From assembly GCF_027596085.1 (NCBI RefSeq), contig NC_072456.1:22086218-22150217 (forward strand): a DNA stretch of 64,000 nucleotides, in the 5' to 3' direction. The notes under the pieces were generated by a model, which did no database searches, was not told the origin of the DNA, and was given only the letters and a program-made list of their open reading frames with translations. The stretch is from Anoplopoma fimbria (Eukaryota > Chordata > Actinopteri > Perciformes > Anoplopomatidae). Below, one piece after another: positions 27,359 to 42,000 of the stretch (the stretch's first letter is position 1; every line of letters begins with the position of its first letter). The position numbers and the translations under genes were made by a program.

Positions 27359-30300
27359 GCTGAAGGAGGAGCAGTGCTACGGACTGTCCTGTGGAAGAGT
27401 GAGCAACGGCAGCAATGTCTCCGTCTTCCACGTTAAACTCACTGACAGCGCGCTGCGAGCGTTCGAGGGCTACCAAACCGGCAAGGTAAACGGCCGCCTT
27501 ATCCCCCAGGTTACCGTTGACATGTACGTTTTTTGAAAAAGCCTGTCTAAGGAGAGGGGGGGGGGGGGGGCTGGTGACAGACAGGGGAGTGAGGTCAGCG
27601 CTGCTCGCTGCTCGCTCCCCCGGTCTGCCGCCGTCTGCCTGCCGCTGCCCGTCTTCATGGGAGACGGCAGCGGCTGCTCGAAGAAGGCTAGCGCGTTTGC
27701 CTTGTTCCAACGTCCGTACGTGTGTGTGTGTGTGTGTGTGTGTTTTTCAACGGTCGCTGTTCGGCGGTTTGAAAACCAAACGGGGGTTTAAACACCCCCC
27801 CCCCACACACACACACACCGAGGAACGGTTTCTTTTTTTTTTTTTTTTTTTTTAAAGTGTTCCAATTCCAACGGTCGGTGTGACCGTTGGAATTGGAACA
27901 CTTTAAAAAAAAAAAAAAAAAAATGAAAAAAAAAGAAACCGTTCCTCGGTCATTTCCGACTAGACGGTCCTGTCCTGTCGCCGTATTTAACGTGTTTATG
28001 TGTCATTAAAACAGTTTTTTTTTTAACTTGACGTTAACCTGCTTTAACACAACGTCTACGATAAAAGCGTCTGCTAAAATGACTGTAATGTAATGTACGA
28101 GAAACCCACGAAAACAGGCGTGAACAGATGTTTCCAGAAAGTTTGCTAAGCTGTCAAAAAAAAAAAAAAAAAAAAAATGTCTGACCAAACATAATGTGAA
28201 CAAACAAACAAATGTATATATATATATATGTATGTTAATGACTTAATGTATCTTAAAGTAAGCGTCGCCTGGGTTGAGTCTAATGACAAAATGGTGAGTA
28301 ATTTGGAAAAGTACCCAGTATTCACGCGAGAAAAGGCCATCTCCTCCCCAGCCCCCTTTAGCTGCCATTAAAGGCTCATGTTCACTTGACAGATTTTTTT
28401 TAAACAAAGTGCGTCAAAGTTGTTAAACAGTGGATTCTTCACGTGGATGGGTTTTAAAATGAAAAGGGGAGGTTGTTGGTTCTCCTAAATGTCTCTGGTG
28501 TGGAGACATAGACGTCTGGTGTTGGCCATCTAATGTTTCAGCTTCTATAAATATTTGACAGGGAGAAACCTGGCAGGCCACCAGGGTTAGGGCCTTGTCT
28601 CCAGCCTCTTCACTACAGCTGATTTTAGGCCTGAACAATAAAAGTGTGACAGGTAATTGGGTGGGTATTAGCTGGAGGAGGAGTGTTGCTTGAATAATGT
28701 GTGACTCACACACGTTATTAGGACGATCCCGCCGCTCCTTAAGATATTGTAAATGTAGCGAGAGTTGTTACTTCGGCAAAGATTTCAATTTGGGAAATGT
28801 TAGGAAACCTTTTTGTTCCAGATGTAGTCCGTTCTCACATTTGGGTGATTGTATCTTATTGCAGGTATCCCTAATGGAGTAAACGGCGTTTGTATAAGTT
28901 GTAGTTTTTGTTAAATCATTTTGTGCTTTTGAAATATCAGCTGAAACTTGAATAATGTGTCACTCACACACGATGTTAGGACGATCCCGCCGCTCCTTAA
29001 GATATTGTAAATGTAGCGAGAGTTGTTACTAAATGTTAGGAAACCTTATGTTCTGTAGTCCGTTCTCACATTTGGGTGATTGTATCTTATTGCAGGTATC
29101 CCTAATGGAGTAAACGGCGTTTGTATAAGTTGTAGTTTTTGTTAAATCATTTTGTGCTTTTGAAATATCAGCTGAAACTTTCCTCTGAAACTTGAATAAT
29201 GTGTCACTTACAGACGATGTTAGGACGATCCCTCCACTCCTTAAGATATTGTAAATGTAGCGAGAGTTGTTACTAAATGTTAGGAAACCTTATGTTCTGT
29301 TCCAGATGTAGTCCGTTCTCACATTTGGGTGATTGCATCTTATTGCAGGTATCCCTAATGGAGTAAACGGCGTTTGTGTAAGTTGTAGTTTTTGTTAAAT
29401 CATTTTGTGCTTTTGAAATATCAGCTGAAACTTGAATAAGGTGTCACTCACACACGATGTTAGGACGGTCCCTCCACTCCTTAAGATATTGTAAATGTAG
29501 CGAGAGTTGTTACTAAATTCTAGGAAACGAGAGTTGTTACTAAATTCTAGGAAACCTTCTGTTCTTTTCCAGATGTAGTCCGTTCTCACATTTGGGTGAT
29601 TGTATCTTATTGCAGGTATCCCTTTTTGGAGTAAACGGCGTTTGTATAAGTTGTAGTTTTTGCTAAATCATTTTGTGCTTTTGAAATATCAGCTGAAACT
29701 CTCCTCTGAAACGTGTAGGCATCCAACTGTGTCCAACTTGCATAGCCGATAATTCAGGTTTTTTTTGGCTTGTACCCCAAGCTTAGCCTTGATTAATGTA
29801 TCCGTGCACAAACTTGATATTTCTTATGCAAAGTGGTTAAACCATTTATCAGCTTCAAAGCCTGTGGCGGGCACATTTGTACCACTCCCTCTCATTTGTA
29901 GTGCTTGTGATCGGGAATAAGTTGTTATTTTTTTTATGAGGAGGCATGACGGTACATGTGTGATTGTCTCAAGCATCTTGGGCTCTTTTGATAGAGTTGA
30001 TATTGGCAGTAGAAAGCTTCCCTGATGTTTAGCACCATTGTTCCACATCCACAAAGTCATGTTGAATGGACATTTTCTTGCACTTTCATATTCGGATATG
30101 TTAGTAATGCACGTTATGAGAATTTAGATGAATTCCTCGTCCAGGCTTTTATTGGTGCAGTTGGCTTGATGCATGGATGATGAAAGAGGCAAGTTGGAAT
30201 CATGTTTCTCACCTTTTATTGACAATAGCCTCTTGTACGAACTTGCAGACTTGCAATCCACTATTGCTCACCGTATGCATCACCGTCTCCCTGCCATTTT

Positions 30301-33300
30301 AATCAAAGCCGGTACTCACAGTTTGACCAGATAGGCTATTGGGTAATCATATGTCTTTGTATTGCTGTGACCGCTTCGTTTGTGGTGACAGTTCAGAGCA
30401 GTATTCTTGGGAGAATGGATCTCAAATTTTTGCACTTGGGACTGGTTCTATTTTAAGTAGCTATATGCGTTAGAACAGACATGGTTATGTATGACAATGT
30501 TGTTTCTTTTTATCAGACACAAATGTGGACCACACAGGCACGTGAGCGCTGTTGGTGTGACTGTTGACAGCTTTTGTTGCGGCCCAGTCTCAGTATCTTC
30601 ACACGATCGCAGATCAACAAGCATAAATCAAACCCTCCATCTGACACGCCGTATTCATGTACAGCCGCGCAGGTGTGCCGCATGTGTGCCGCATGTGTGT
30701 TTCATCATGTTGCAATACAAACAGGAGCCTCCCCAGTCAGCCACAACCGAGACTGCTCCGTGCACTGCATATTTAAAAGTAGCATTTTTAGAAATTCAAA
30801 GATAATGATTTAAAGGTCAACGATACGGTGCAAATATATCGAGCCGCTCAACTAACAAAGATCACATGTGCACAAACTCCGATTGAGGAAAGATATCATC
30901 TGTGCAGATGTCTATTAGGTTTGGGACATGATGGATTCACATCAATACGAGCTTTGGGCCTCTTATTTGCTTGTGCTAATGTGTCTGTTTTTTCACATTA
31001 GGTCAAGAAATATCAACCGGTCCCCCAGCCAAATATAAAGAAACAAACAGACTCTGTTGGAGAAATTAAAGCTTTATGCAATAGTCCGACCAACTTGGAT
31101 GAGCAGCTCCTGTGCTTTGGTGGAGAGTTCGGTTAGCTTGTTGCTCTTCTATTAACCACTCCAAACTTGAGCTTGTGTTGCTCTCGGTGTGTCTCGGGTA
31201 TGTTTTAGAGGAGCTGAGCCCCTCCGGCTTCCTCATAATTCAAACACTGGCTGGCGCCCAACATCAGTGATGAGCTTGGAACTCGGTAAAGGAAGAGGAA
31301 GAGGAAGAGAGCTACAGAATGACACACCTTTCAATGTAAAAGTTGTGGTGTAGTCAATGATGCAATTAGACAAAGCTGGTCATGTTTATGACCCCAATTT
31401 GATACTGTTTGACTGGAAAATGTTTCAAGTCTGGCAGGCAACTGCTTTTTTTTTTTTTTTTTATAGGGAAGCTAAAATCCAGGCCAGTATACGTCCGAAT
31501 CACTCTGATAAAGCCCAGACTCTAGCTAGCAACAATTGCCTATATAGCTGGAACAGTTAAACTCCTAATTGTGTCATTGTGAAGTCTACTACATTCTTCC
31601 ACACAGTAGGAGAACATGATGCTAAGCTAACCCAATGCTAAATGTTGTCCCAGCTAAGCTAACTCAGTTAAACTGTCCAGTATGCACTATTACGCTTCTA
31701 AAAATCTTGTGAAAATCTGTGCGTATTTCTTATTGTGTTTCTGTTAGTACATTGTGCAACAGCAGTCATGAAGTAGCAATAGTTCAGTGTATTGACTGCT
31801 TCCTGTATGAGACATGACTGTCAGCTGGTTACTCTGACGGTGCGTCTGAGGACAGAGAGAACTAGAGCTCCTGCTGTGGGACTAGCAGCCCAGAGGCGGG
31901 TTTTTTTCTTTTGTTTTACTGGCTGTGACATAAGCAAGGAAATGAGTAAAGCTACTTGAGCGTCATCAAGCTGAATGTCAGAGATAAAAGTTTATTATTA
32001 TGGCTCTGGGTGACGGCACAGTAGTGGAGAACGCCGTATTTAAACAGTAGTACTCAGAATTGTTAGTCTTTTTTTGTGCCTTTCAAAATAAAATCCCACA
32101 GAATTAAATTGCCTTAGCAATTGACTAAAATCTAAGGCAGCCCAGCAAAGCTTGCATATAAAGTCAGAATAAATATTGTATGTTGGCACTGCTGTATTAC
32201 ACTAGTTAGAGATGAGTTGTCTAATTTTAAATGTTCAAACCTTTTGTTGGCCAAAGTCACATCTGTAGTCCTACAACAGTATTAACTTTACATTCTTAAG
32301 GACATGCATCACCGTAGTGGCACCCATATTGTGGTTGGCAATGGTAATCGGTGTTGCATTTATATTTTAAGACCTGGAATGAAGATAAGGACGAGTTCAT
32401 TTCATCCACTCCCTTTTAACAATCAGCTGTCAAAATAAAACCCGATGGCCTGGTGACGGACGAGATACCTGCTGTCGTAGGTAGACTAGGTAAACGCAAT
32501 AAACACGGCATGATCCCTGTCAAATTTATGGCTGGATAACGCCAGAATGGAGAATTGTTGACTCATTTGGCTTTGTGTGAATGAGATTTGGAAAAGGTTG
32601 TTTGGCTGCGAACCGAGTCTCTACGTATTGTTAAATTACATTTTTTTTTAATCTTTTTTTAATTTTTTTATTAAATCAGATGCAAGACTTTCTTGTTTAG
32701 AGAAAGATCCATTCTCCGTTAAGTACTTGTGCTGACAGGCTATATGCTTCACCATGGAGGTCCGTTTACACCAAGTCAGTTTTGTTCTTGCGATGGGCTG
32801 CAATCTGCCTCCTGTCTCGACCCCTATGGGAACGGTATGGGAAGTAATGGAGACTGTGAGGGGATTTGGTTGCCTGACGCTGGTCAGCCTGTGCCAGTGC
32901 TATGGTTATTTAAGGAATGCTGACTCCCCAGTTTCAGCAGATCACGGGGCACTGCAGGAGATGACCATTGCTACTAAGGCCAAATATGACTCTAAATGTC
33001 ATGGTGTTCGTATGTCCCGTGGCAGCGTTGTGACAAGTCACCATGTCAACCTGGTGTCACTGTGCTCAGAACAGACTCTCTGACCTGCTATGTGTTTCCC
33101 AAATAGATCATTCTGGGCAGTGTTTGGTCTTTGGTTCACAAACATGCGTTGTGCCTGTGTTGTTTTTTTTTTTTGACTGGAACCATAGGAACAAGTTTAT
33201 GCCCATATAGTTTGCAGATAGCCTTCATCCCTTTTTAAAGATTGTTACATCACTCAGAAGGGGAGTAACAATTATAAACAAATACCCAGAGTAAATGTTT

Positions 33301-34629
33301 GAACAGGCTGCTACATCAATTCAGTAAACTTGAATAATGCAAAAAAACCTTGAAGGAATCTCTGCGAAGTTATAGCGGGTTTCTCTGAATTTCTAAAGAA
33401 ATTATTAAAGGAGATTCCTCTTTTGTTTCTAGAAGTGCAACCTCTCCTTGTGTGCTTCTCTCTCATAGTCCCTGTGTTTATTTTTGCTACTGTTGTCAGG
33501 CGCTTCATTATACATGTTAATAGCAACAAGGAAACCAAATGTCTTGTGTCTATACTACAAGACATCATACCAAATATGCCTATAAGTAACAGATATACAG
33601 TATATAACCATCTGGAGTTGCATGATTTAGTAGGAGAGCTTGATAGAAGTAAGGCGAAGTCCTTCAGCACTAAAATATTCAGGTATCAGTACTAGGGTAA
33701 TGAGCCTGAGATACCATTCACTCAACAGGGGAGCCTAATTGCCTGTCTTCACCTGAAGCCAGTGCTAACACCAGTAATGAAATGGTCTTATGTGCTCGGC
33801 TTTTCTGCAGCTCTTTGCTATGAAAATCGATGCACTTGAAGCAGTTTATATAAGCAAACAAGCAAGACAGTTTTTAGATTATTGTGATTTTCATTATAGA
33901 CTAACAAATGAGACTCCAAAAATATGTTTTCATGGTCATTAAAATTTGAAGCGGGGTTTTCAATATAATCATTTCTTTATACACAACTTCATATACTTAT
34001 ACCAAAACATGTATTTCTTGTGGTCACTGGGAGAGGTACAGAAAAGAGAGGCTGTTTATCTTGATCCCTTCTTATTTTAAAAAGTGCCTTTTAGAATTCA
34101 GACTAGAACAGTCTAATAGGCACGCACCAAAACCAGACGAGCCACTTCCCTGAATGCGTCTCAGATTATTTTTATTTTTTTTATATTTCTTTTAACTGGC
34201 CTGTACGGTTAATTATTAACACTCCCAGTATTACTGCAAACTGTGTCCTAACTGTTTTTATCAGGAAAACACAATGTTGAATGTTAAATATCAGAAAAAG
34301 CATCATGTTGTATATTAAATTTGTCAGTTTAAGTGATGAACATCTGATGAAAAGAGGTTTTCGAAGTTATTATAAGAACTGTAATGGTAATATAAGTATC
34401 GGTAAGTACTCATATGTAAGTACTTCTACTTGGCCTGAAAAAAAAAGAAGTGGTATCTTTGCATCCCTAGTCTGTAATATAAGACACTTCCTGAATGCCC
34501 ATTGCATTTCACCCTGCGTGAATTAGCCTAGCGGTTAGCGTCTGTTTTCATTACTCAAAGCTCTTCTACTCTAAGTCACTGCATCTCTCGAAAGAACAAC
34601 TCCACGGTTGGATTTCAGCCTGCAAGCAT

Positions 34630-34664
<35 letters not shown>

Positions 34665-37600
34665 TTTTTTTCAGCCCAGCTTTGCTGAAACAGAGCAGCT
34701 AATATTGGTAGCAATGCATCAAGATAACAACAAACCCTTATTATGTTCTGTCACTACACCAATGCAGAATCATCCACATCGGCATCACACTCTTTGCAAT
34801 AGGGTTCATAATATACGTTCTCTTAAATTCAGGCACCAAATGGTGACCAGAGGCACTTTTTTGTCGGTTAGTTTCAATCAGAACTGCCACGCTTGACTTC
34901 TCAGTAATTCTGTTAAGTGTCTGTCTTTACTGGTGTTAGATGCCTATCTATCTTAATGTCTAGATTATTGGAATCTTAAATATAAAAGAGAAATATGCAA
35001 TTTGTAAAACCATCAGCCCTATAAGGTTACATCTACTGACTATAATACACCAGTGAGTGTAAGTAAAGTTTAAGATTGTAAGAAGTTATTAACAATTTTA
35101 GGATTTTTCTTTAAAGATTAGTGAAATTGGTGTTTCCCTCCCTTCGCTGTAGGTTTTGTGATTTATCTCATTTCGAGTCTGCTTTGAATGTCTGCCAAGT
35201 CATCACTTTCACCTAAATTGTGTTGGGCCCCAAATTCTTTGAAGAACACAGCTTTCTGAAGAACCTTTCATGAGAAACTAAAAGGAGTTTTTTTTTTTGT
35301 TTTTTTTTCTTTCTTTTTTAAGTTTGGGGGGAAGATATGCTCACTTCAGCTTTCTGCTAAATGTCTGCAAATGACGCAGTACCCAACACCCAACTTTTTT
35401 TGGTTTTTTTCCACCACGTTGAAGCTATTGTTAAAAGAGAAGTTGAGCAATGATGCATCCAATTGAAAGTTAAATGCTATGTTCACTCTAGGTTAAGCTC
35501 TGAGGGTGGATAATAATGGATCTCATGTTGCATTTTGGGTGAAACAATGACCTATGCCTTTAAAAGGCGTGCTCAGATGTTGTCTCAAATTAGAACAAAC
35601 TAAACTTAACCGAACTGAATTTATTTTTATTTTTATATGTAAGTAAAATAGCCCATTTCAATCGTGTGTGTGGGTGGATCACATCTCTGCAACAAAGAAG
35701 TATTGCACACTAAGAAATGTGTGCTCCCACTATGAGCCCCAAATCAAAGGTAGCTTAGCATTAATGAGATGGAACACTTAAAGCTTCAGAGGTTTTATTT
35801 TTTCTTTAAAAAAAAAAGTAGGTCCAGTTAAGCCGATGTGTTGCTTTAAACACTCATTCGACGCTCTTCTGTCAAACATATTTTAAAGGAGTAGGCTATC
35901 ACGTTTTAACACACAGGACATACTTGGCAGTGGGGCATGCACACTGCGTATTGAGAGTAGGGACATCTAGTTCCCTTGCAGAGTGCGTGGCACAAAGTGC
36001 TCTTTTCACATCTGAAATCCTAGACAGGGGGAGAATCTCATCGGTGTGACAGTGATGCAACTTAACACCTGACAATTTGGGTGCCACAGCCATACCCATA
36101 GGGATTTAGACATGGCTATTCCTGTGTGCATCTACTACAAAACAAAGAAATCCTTTGGCAGTGCAACCGGAGAGACAGTGTGTGTGTGCGTGTGTGTGCG
36201 TGTTGTAGTGATATTTGTGTTAGCTTCGTCTATATGAGTCTGTAATAAGAGGCCGTTCATTTTGCATGATTTACACCCTTGTAATAAACAAACTCCGAGC
36301 TATATTTTGCATTTTAAAAAGTGAATTCATACCATGCTAGCACACATACTCTTGTGGAATTGCAATGCGCTGTTAATGGGCCAGTTGTGAGCCTCAGGCT
36401 TGGTTTCTGTAAGGTTTCAGGGAGATTATGGCGTAGCTGGCAAAGCTTATACCCAATAAAACTTGATACACTTGATTAACATAAGCCAGTTTTGATAATA
36501 GAAATACTAACATCTGTTAGCCAAGGACGTTGACTAGACTCGATACAGTCTTAACTTGCTTACTCTCAACTGTGTTAAGAATATCTTAAACAATCTGAGC
36601 AAAGAAATAGATTCAACTTCATCTGCTGAGGAAATGTGAGGAAGTTGCTAGCTACTGTTTCAAAGGTCAGAAGGGAACTTAGATTTTTCTAAAAAGCTGT
36701 CGGCTCTCTTAACCCTGACTGCATTATTATGGAGTAATGTTGGATATCACTTATGGTGGCTATTTGTGCGGCTGATGTTGGGCCATGAAGTGTACAAAGG
36801 AGCTTTTCTTGTGAAAGTGTGACTACCAATACGATTCTGTGTTAAAGCGGTTGAAATGTGAAAGCCAGGCAGACAAAGATGAAGTTGAGGTCCACGTTGC
36901 TGTAATTTGCTGTGTTAATGCTGCAAAGGAAATGTAGCCGGAAACGGACTTGAGCAACATTGTCATCAGTTCTGTTTTATCACGGGCTGCTTGGCTGCGA
37001 GTCCACGCCGTGTCCAGCTGATCCCCCCCGTTCTGTTGCTGCTGGCCAGCGTGTGGGAACAGCCAAAGCCTTGTCATCGATGCATGGTCGGGGCCAGTAC
37101 TCCGTCCCTAAGGTTAGCTCTGTGGAACATTCTGGGCTCAGGTCCCAGAGAATAGTGGCATGTCAGCAGCCCATTCAAATGAACAGGCTGAGGGTAGCAC
37201 TACGTTAGCAGTGCTGGGATGGGGGGGGAGGGCGAGGGGGAGGGTAGAGGGTGGGCGTGCTAAAACTGGTGCTGTGTTTAACATTGCAGGGGTAGACCAG
37301 GGAGTGTGGCTCCATGAAAGGGCTGGTGTTTCTGGATAGGCTCAGTGTTCAGAGCTCAGGACAAAGTAGAACTATATTCTAATGTTGGTAAGATGAATGA
37401 GACGGAGGCTTTTCTTCTTTTGTCCGACTCTAATATTACTAGTTACGTCCAGGAAGGGTTATGCTAGGTGATCTGCTATTTCAGAGTACACTGTGCCGCA
37501 ATCATTATCGTGCGTAACATGCTCGTCAGTATTGCCTATTTTGTAACAATAAAGAGTAACAGTGCTACAGCAGAGTTGTGCTTTTAGCTAAATGCTTATG

Positions 37601-39013
37601 TTAGCATGGCAACACGCTAACATGCAGGTATACAGTCTACCATGTTCACTTTAGTTCAGAGTGTTGGCCTGCTAACATTTGCTACAGTAATTAGCACTAA
37701 ACACACAATACAGTTGAGACTAATGGTAATGCCATTTTGCAGTTTAGTCATAAATTGTTGACTAATCAGATTTCATGGTACAAGAAGAGAAGTTTAAGGA
37801 TCACCAAAGTGATTACAATTCATCCCGAGGAGAACAACAATGTCCGTACCAAATGTCACGGCTGTCCATCCAATAGTTGTCAACCTTGTGGTGGCCCTAG
37901 AGGAAAAGCCAGGGGGATCACATAAGTTGATAGGCGTCCTCCTCTGGGGACCATGAATGTCTGTGTAAAATGCTATAGCAAGCGCCATCTAATAGTTCAA
38001 TGATTTCTGCCAGAACAGTGTTGTTGTAGTATTAATAGATGTATAATACCAATTGAAACTAAAACATGCTACATCTTGACATTGCCTTAATCATTTCTCT
38101 GACTTGCGTTTCCAGCTAAGCTGTGAGGCCATAAATGTGAGTAAATATCGCAACAGCCTCTGTGATGTTTGGGATGGATTTTCATATCCTCTCCACATCT
38201 CTGACATGATAAGCAAGATCCATATCTCTGGGTCAGGATCAGGCAGCAATACAAAGCACGTTATGTCTTTAACAGGCGTGACCTCCCTTCACCTTTTAGC
38301 TCTCTCACTTCAACACATTTGATCCACTAAAGCAGTGGTTCTCAAATGGGGGTACGTGAAGGCACTCCAGGGGGTACGTGAGATTTTTAAAAAATATATT
38401 TAAAATTAGCATCCATTCAAAAATCCTTTAAAAATTGTTATTTAATAAATATTCAATAAAATATAAGTGTAAGTTCATAAACTGAATTTAATGCAACAAT
38501 GCAACCGTCAGTGTTGACAGTTTAATAAATCAGACACTGATGGCAGAGCGCTGAGTATTACATCTTTTTTTCAACCAAAAATGCTTTGCGCTGGTTAGGG
38601 GGTACTTGGCTAAAAAAGTATTTCACAGGGGTACATCACTGAAAAAAGGTTGCGAACCGCTGCACTAAAGCATCACCAAGAAAGAAAGGTCAAGGTCAAA
38701 GTCCCTCCCTTTCACTCCCTTACTTTTAAAAAGGCACTTAAAACACATCTTTTCAGTCGTTTTAATGTCTAACCATTTTTAAGGTATGTCATTACTTCTT
38801 AACTGTCTCTCTAGGATGTTTGTTTTTAAATACTTCCCTTTATTTTGTGTCTTTTTGAGTTGTTTGAAAAGAGCTTATTACGTAAAATGTAATGAAGTTA
38901 CTTCCTTTTTTGGATGTTCATGACTACTTCCCACAATCCTCTCATACTTGGTAGCATTTCCTAGAATGTTTCTGACAACAAACCATATTCAGCGCTATGA
39001 GTTTGACATCCTA

Positions 39014-39097
<84 letters not shown>

Positions 39098-42000
39098 ATT
39101 GTGTGTGTGTGTGTGTCTGCACAGACTTTGTTTATAAAAGAAAATTCTGCTGTAATTCTCGCTGTTTGGATACACCTTCTCATTCAATGGTTTTTCTACA
39201 TTGTGGATTAATATTGAAGACATCCAAACTATGAAGGAACACATATGGAATTATGTGGTAAACAAACAAATGCTCAACAAACCAGAATATGTTTTATATT
39301 TTAGACTCTTCAAAGTAGTTGAATGAGAAGGTGTGTCCAAACTTTTGACTGGTACTGTATCTTAGGGGAATTAAAGTGCTTCTCTCTTTTGATTTACTTC
39401 ATTTGAAATTGAGAGACAGAAACTTAAAAATAAATGAAATGCTGAACCGTTGGCATCGGGTAACCCCCAGGACAGTGGATCCGATACTGAAACAACTGAA
39501 AGTGAATTTTGGAAACCCTGCTCAGCTCTTCCTCTTTTCCTGAATCTGTAATAACTTACAGGAGCACAATATTCTGCCAGTTGTTATTTATTATATTGAG
39601 TAGGCTATTTTACTTTGGCAATTCCCTATCCACAGTATAAAAAGTATTTCATTTTTCTTTTCTTTTTTTGACAGCTTTCAGTCATACTGGATTGACTGGA
39701 TGAAGTTTTTTGTACATTGAAATGGTCCATTTAATGGGTAGAGTGATGGCAATATTCAAAATTGACTGTAGTAAACCTTACCAAATACTAAATACTTGTA
39801 ATTCAAGCATTTCTCATGTTGTGAATTGAGCTCATGCAAACTTAAATTATAATATCATAGCTTTGAATAGGAAAAAAAGCTATTCAAATTGTGTTTTTTC
39901 TGTGGTTAACCTCTTGTTTTTATGTAAATATTTCCCAGTCAATTTGTGTTAAAACTGGTTTTATGTTGCATATCGTTGGCTCATAAGCTTTTATGAATTG
40001 GTAATGCAGCATTTGGTGCATGCCACATGTAATGCTTCAAGCTATTATTTTGCATATAAATGCTCCTACTTAAACACATATTATATGTCAGCAGTTCGAT
40101 ACGGGAACCTAGAATGTCTTTTCTGGAAATCTGCCTGTCTGACCATCTTTTAACATGAATATTATTTAACAATGCTGTTATTTGTCTTTTATAGGTCCTG
40201 ACATCACGACCATTGATCAGATTTAATGGAAACCAAGGGGTAAGAACATGTTTCTCTCTCTCTCTCCTTCCTGGTCTCTTTCAATCCAATCCAATACATA
40301 CAATTAAAACAAACAAACACACACGAACGACACTTCAGTGCTATATCTTGTTGTGTCGGCCTTTTAGAGATGAGCAATAAAGAAGCTGGCAAAGCTGCGC
40401 CGAATTTCAATGATGTACTTTTTGCCATTAGTGTCATGTGGGGTGTCGACATAACTTGATCTTAATACACTACTGTCTCTAAAGCCTGATCAGGCAAATG
40501 TTCCCCAGCCTCCTCCTTTGTGACTGACCACAAGATTTGGTTTATTTGGCTCCTAAGTGCCAGCTAGGCCCCTCGATAGCTCTTGCATGGCAGGAAAAAA
40601 TACTCCTAAACCTCTTTAAAATGTCACGTGTACTGCCTTGTTCTTTATGACTTCTCACTTTTCGTTTGTTGTGTTGGCCTCAGATGTAGTTTAGAAAGAT
40701 AAAGACAGGATGATGTTTGATTGTAATCTTTTTAGAATCTTTGTTTGGGTATAAATATATTTACTCCAGTATTATTATCATACTTACACGAAAGCATGAA
40801 GTCAGACAATGCAGTAGTGTGGGCTGCACATGTGATGGGAGCATGCACCTGAATGGGCAGACATTTGTCAACCGTTTTTACTATCATCAATGCTTGCGGC
40901 ACTTATAATAAAGCAGCTTAAAGCACTCTGAAAAAGTGTAGGTGTTTGTAGCTGCTAATATTCACCACTGCAGCAAAGCTAAAGTCACCTCTGCATGCCT
41001 TGCCTCTTTGCTGCTGTAGGGGAAAGTCAGTAAACACACAAAGTAGGCTAAGTGAGGGAACGGAACGAGTAGCAATGAAACATTGTTTATATGTCCCAAT
41101 AACTGTGCCTCCTTTCTGCAACTGGTACCTGGTTGTTTATGATAATGACAAAACTCACACTAGGGTGCCAGTACTTCTCTATATGAGCAATTAGCCGTCC
41201 CCTAGAAGACAATAAACATCCTCACGCTCAGGAGCATTCTCAGCACAAGCAATTGCTTCCTGCATGGACAAAAAAGGCCAGGTTTGCATGTGTGAGCCTG
41301 CCTCGTCTGACATGCATAGACAGTCTGTGAGCACTTCTGTGCTGGCAGGGTTAGTTCAGTTTGACATCCAGAGGGCTTTAGTTCATTTAGCCCGGTGATT
41401 TGCTATTTGTCCAAAGATTTATTAGGCTATCCATCCTTGTCCAAAACATTGTCTTAATAGGCCTTTTGCGGGCATTAATGTCAACAAGCTCACATTGCCT
41501 CTTACAGCAGGATTTCTTGCAATTCTGTTTTATTTAATGTCTTAATTTCTCACTTAATCCTGCCTTCCGAGGGAGACAGGTTCACTTTCATCCTTACTGC
41601 CTGCTCTGCATAAGTCATCAGATGTGATATGAAATGGTTGGCACCATATTGACACAAAAAAGCAGGTTGAATGTGTGTCCTTGGTGTAGACGTGTGATTA
41701 ATTATTAACCAACTGCTGCCTGCTACGCTAGTCAGCATCTAAACTTCTGCAAATTTATCCATTTGCTGAGACGGATCAGTGTGTTGTTTACCCCAAAGTG
41801 CTTCCGCGGGAGGCTAGAGTTGCCACATCCCCAGATCTCAGCGATGACATTGGGGGGGAAAAATGAAATAATATGATGGCCAAAAAACTGTGAAAGAAAG
41901 AAGTTGTAGCTGGTTTAGCATTGATGAACTATGGTCGTTTTTTTTTATATATATAATGTTGCAGCAAGAACATGGAGCATGGCCCATAATATTGGCTTCC

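Noticed and set aside
27306..27855. Frames of 112 and 134 codons around ell exon 1
   Set aside because: They are shadows of the CpG-rich exon 1 and the low-complexity sequence behind it; the real frame is the 45-codon exon 27351-27485.
33311..33695. 119-codon minus and 90-codon plus frames in ell intron 1
   Set aside because: They overlap on opposite strands, are AT-rich, and lack domains or splice-site support.
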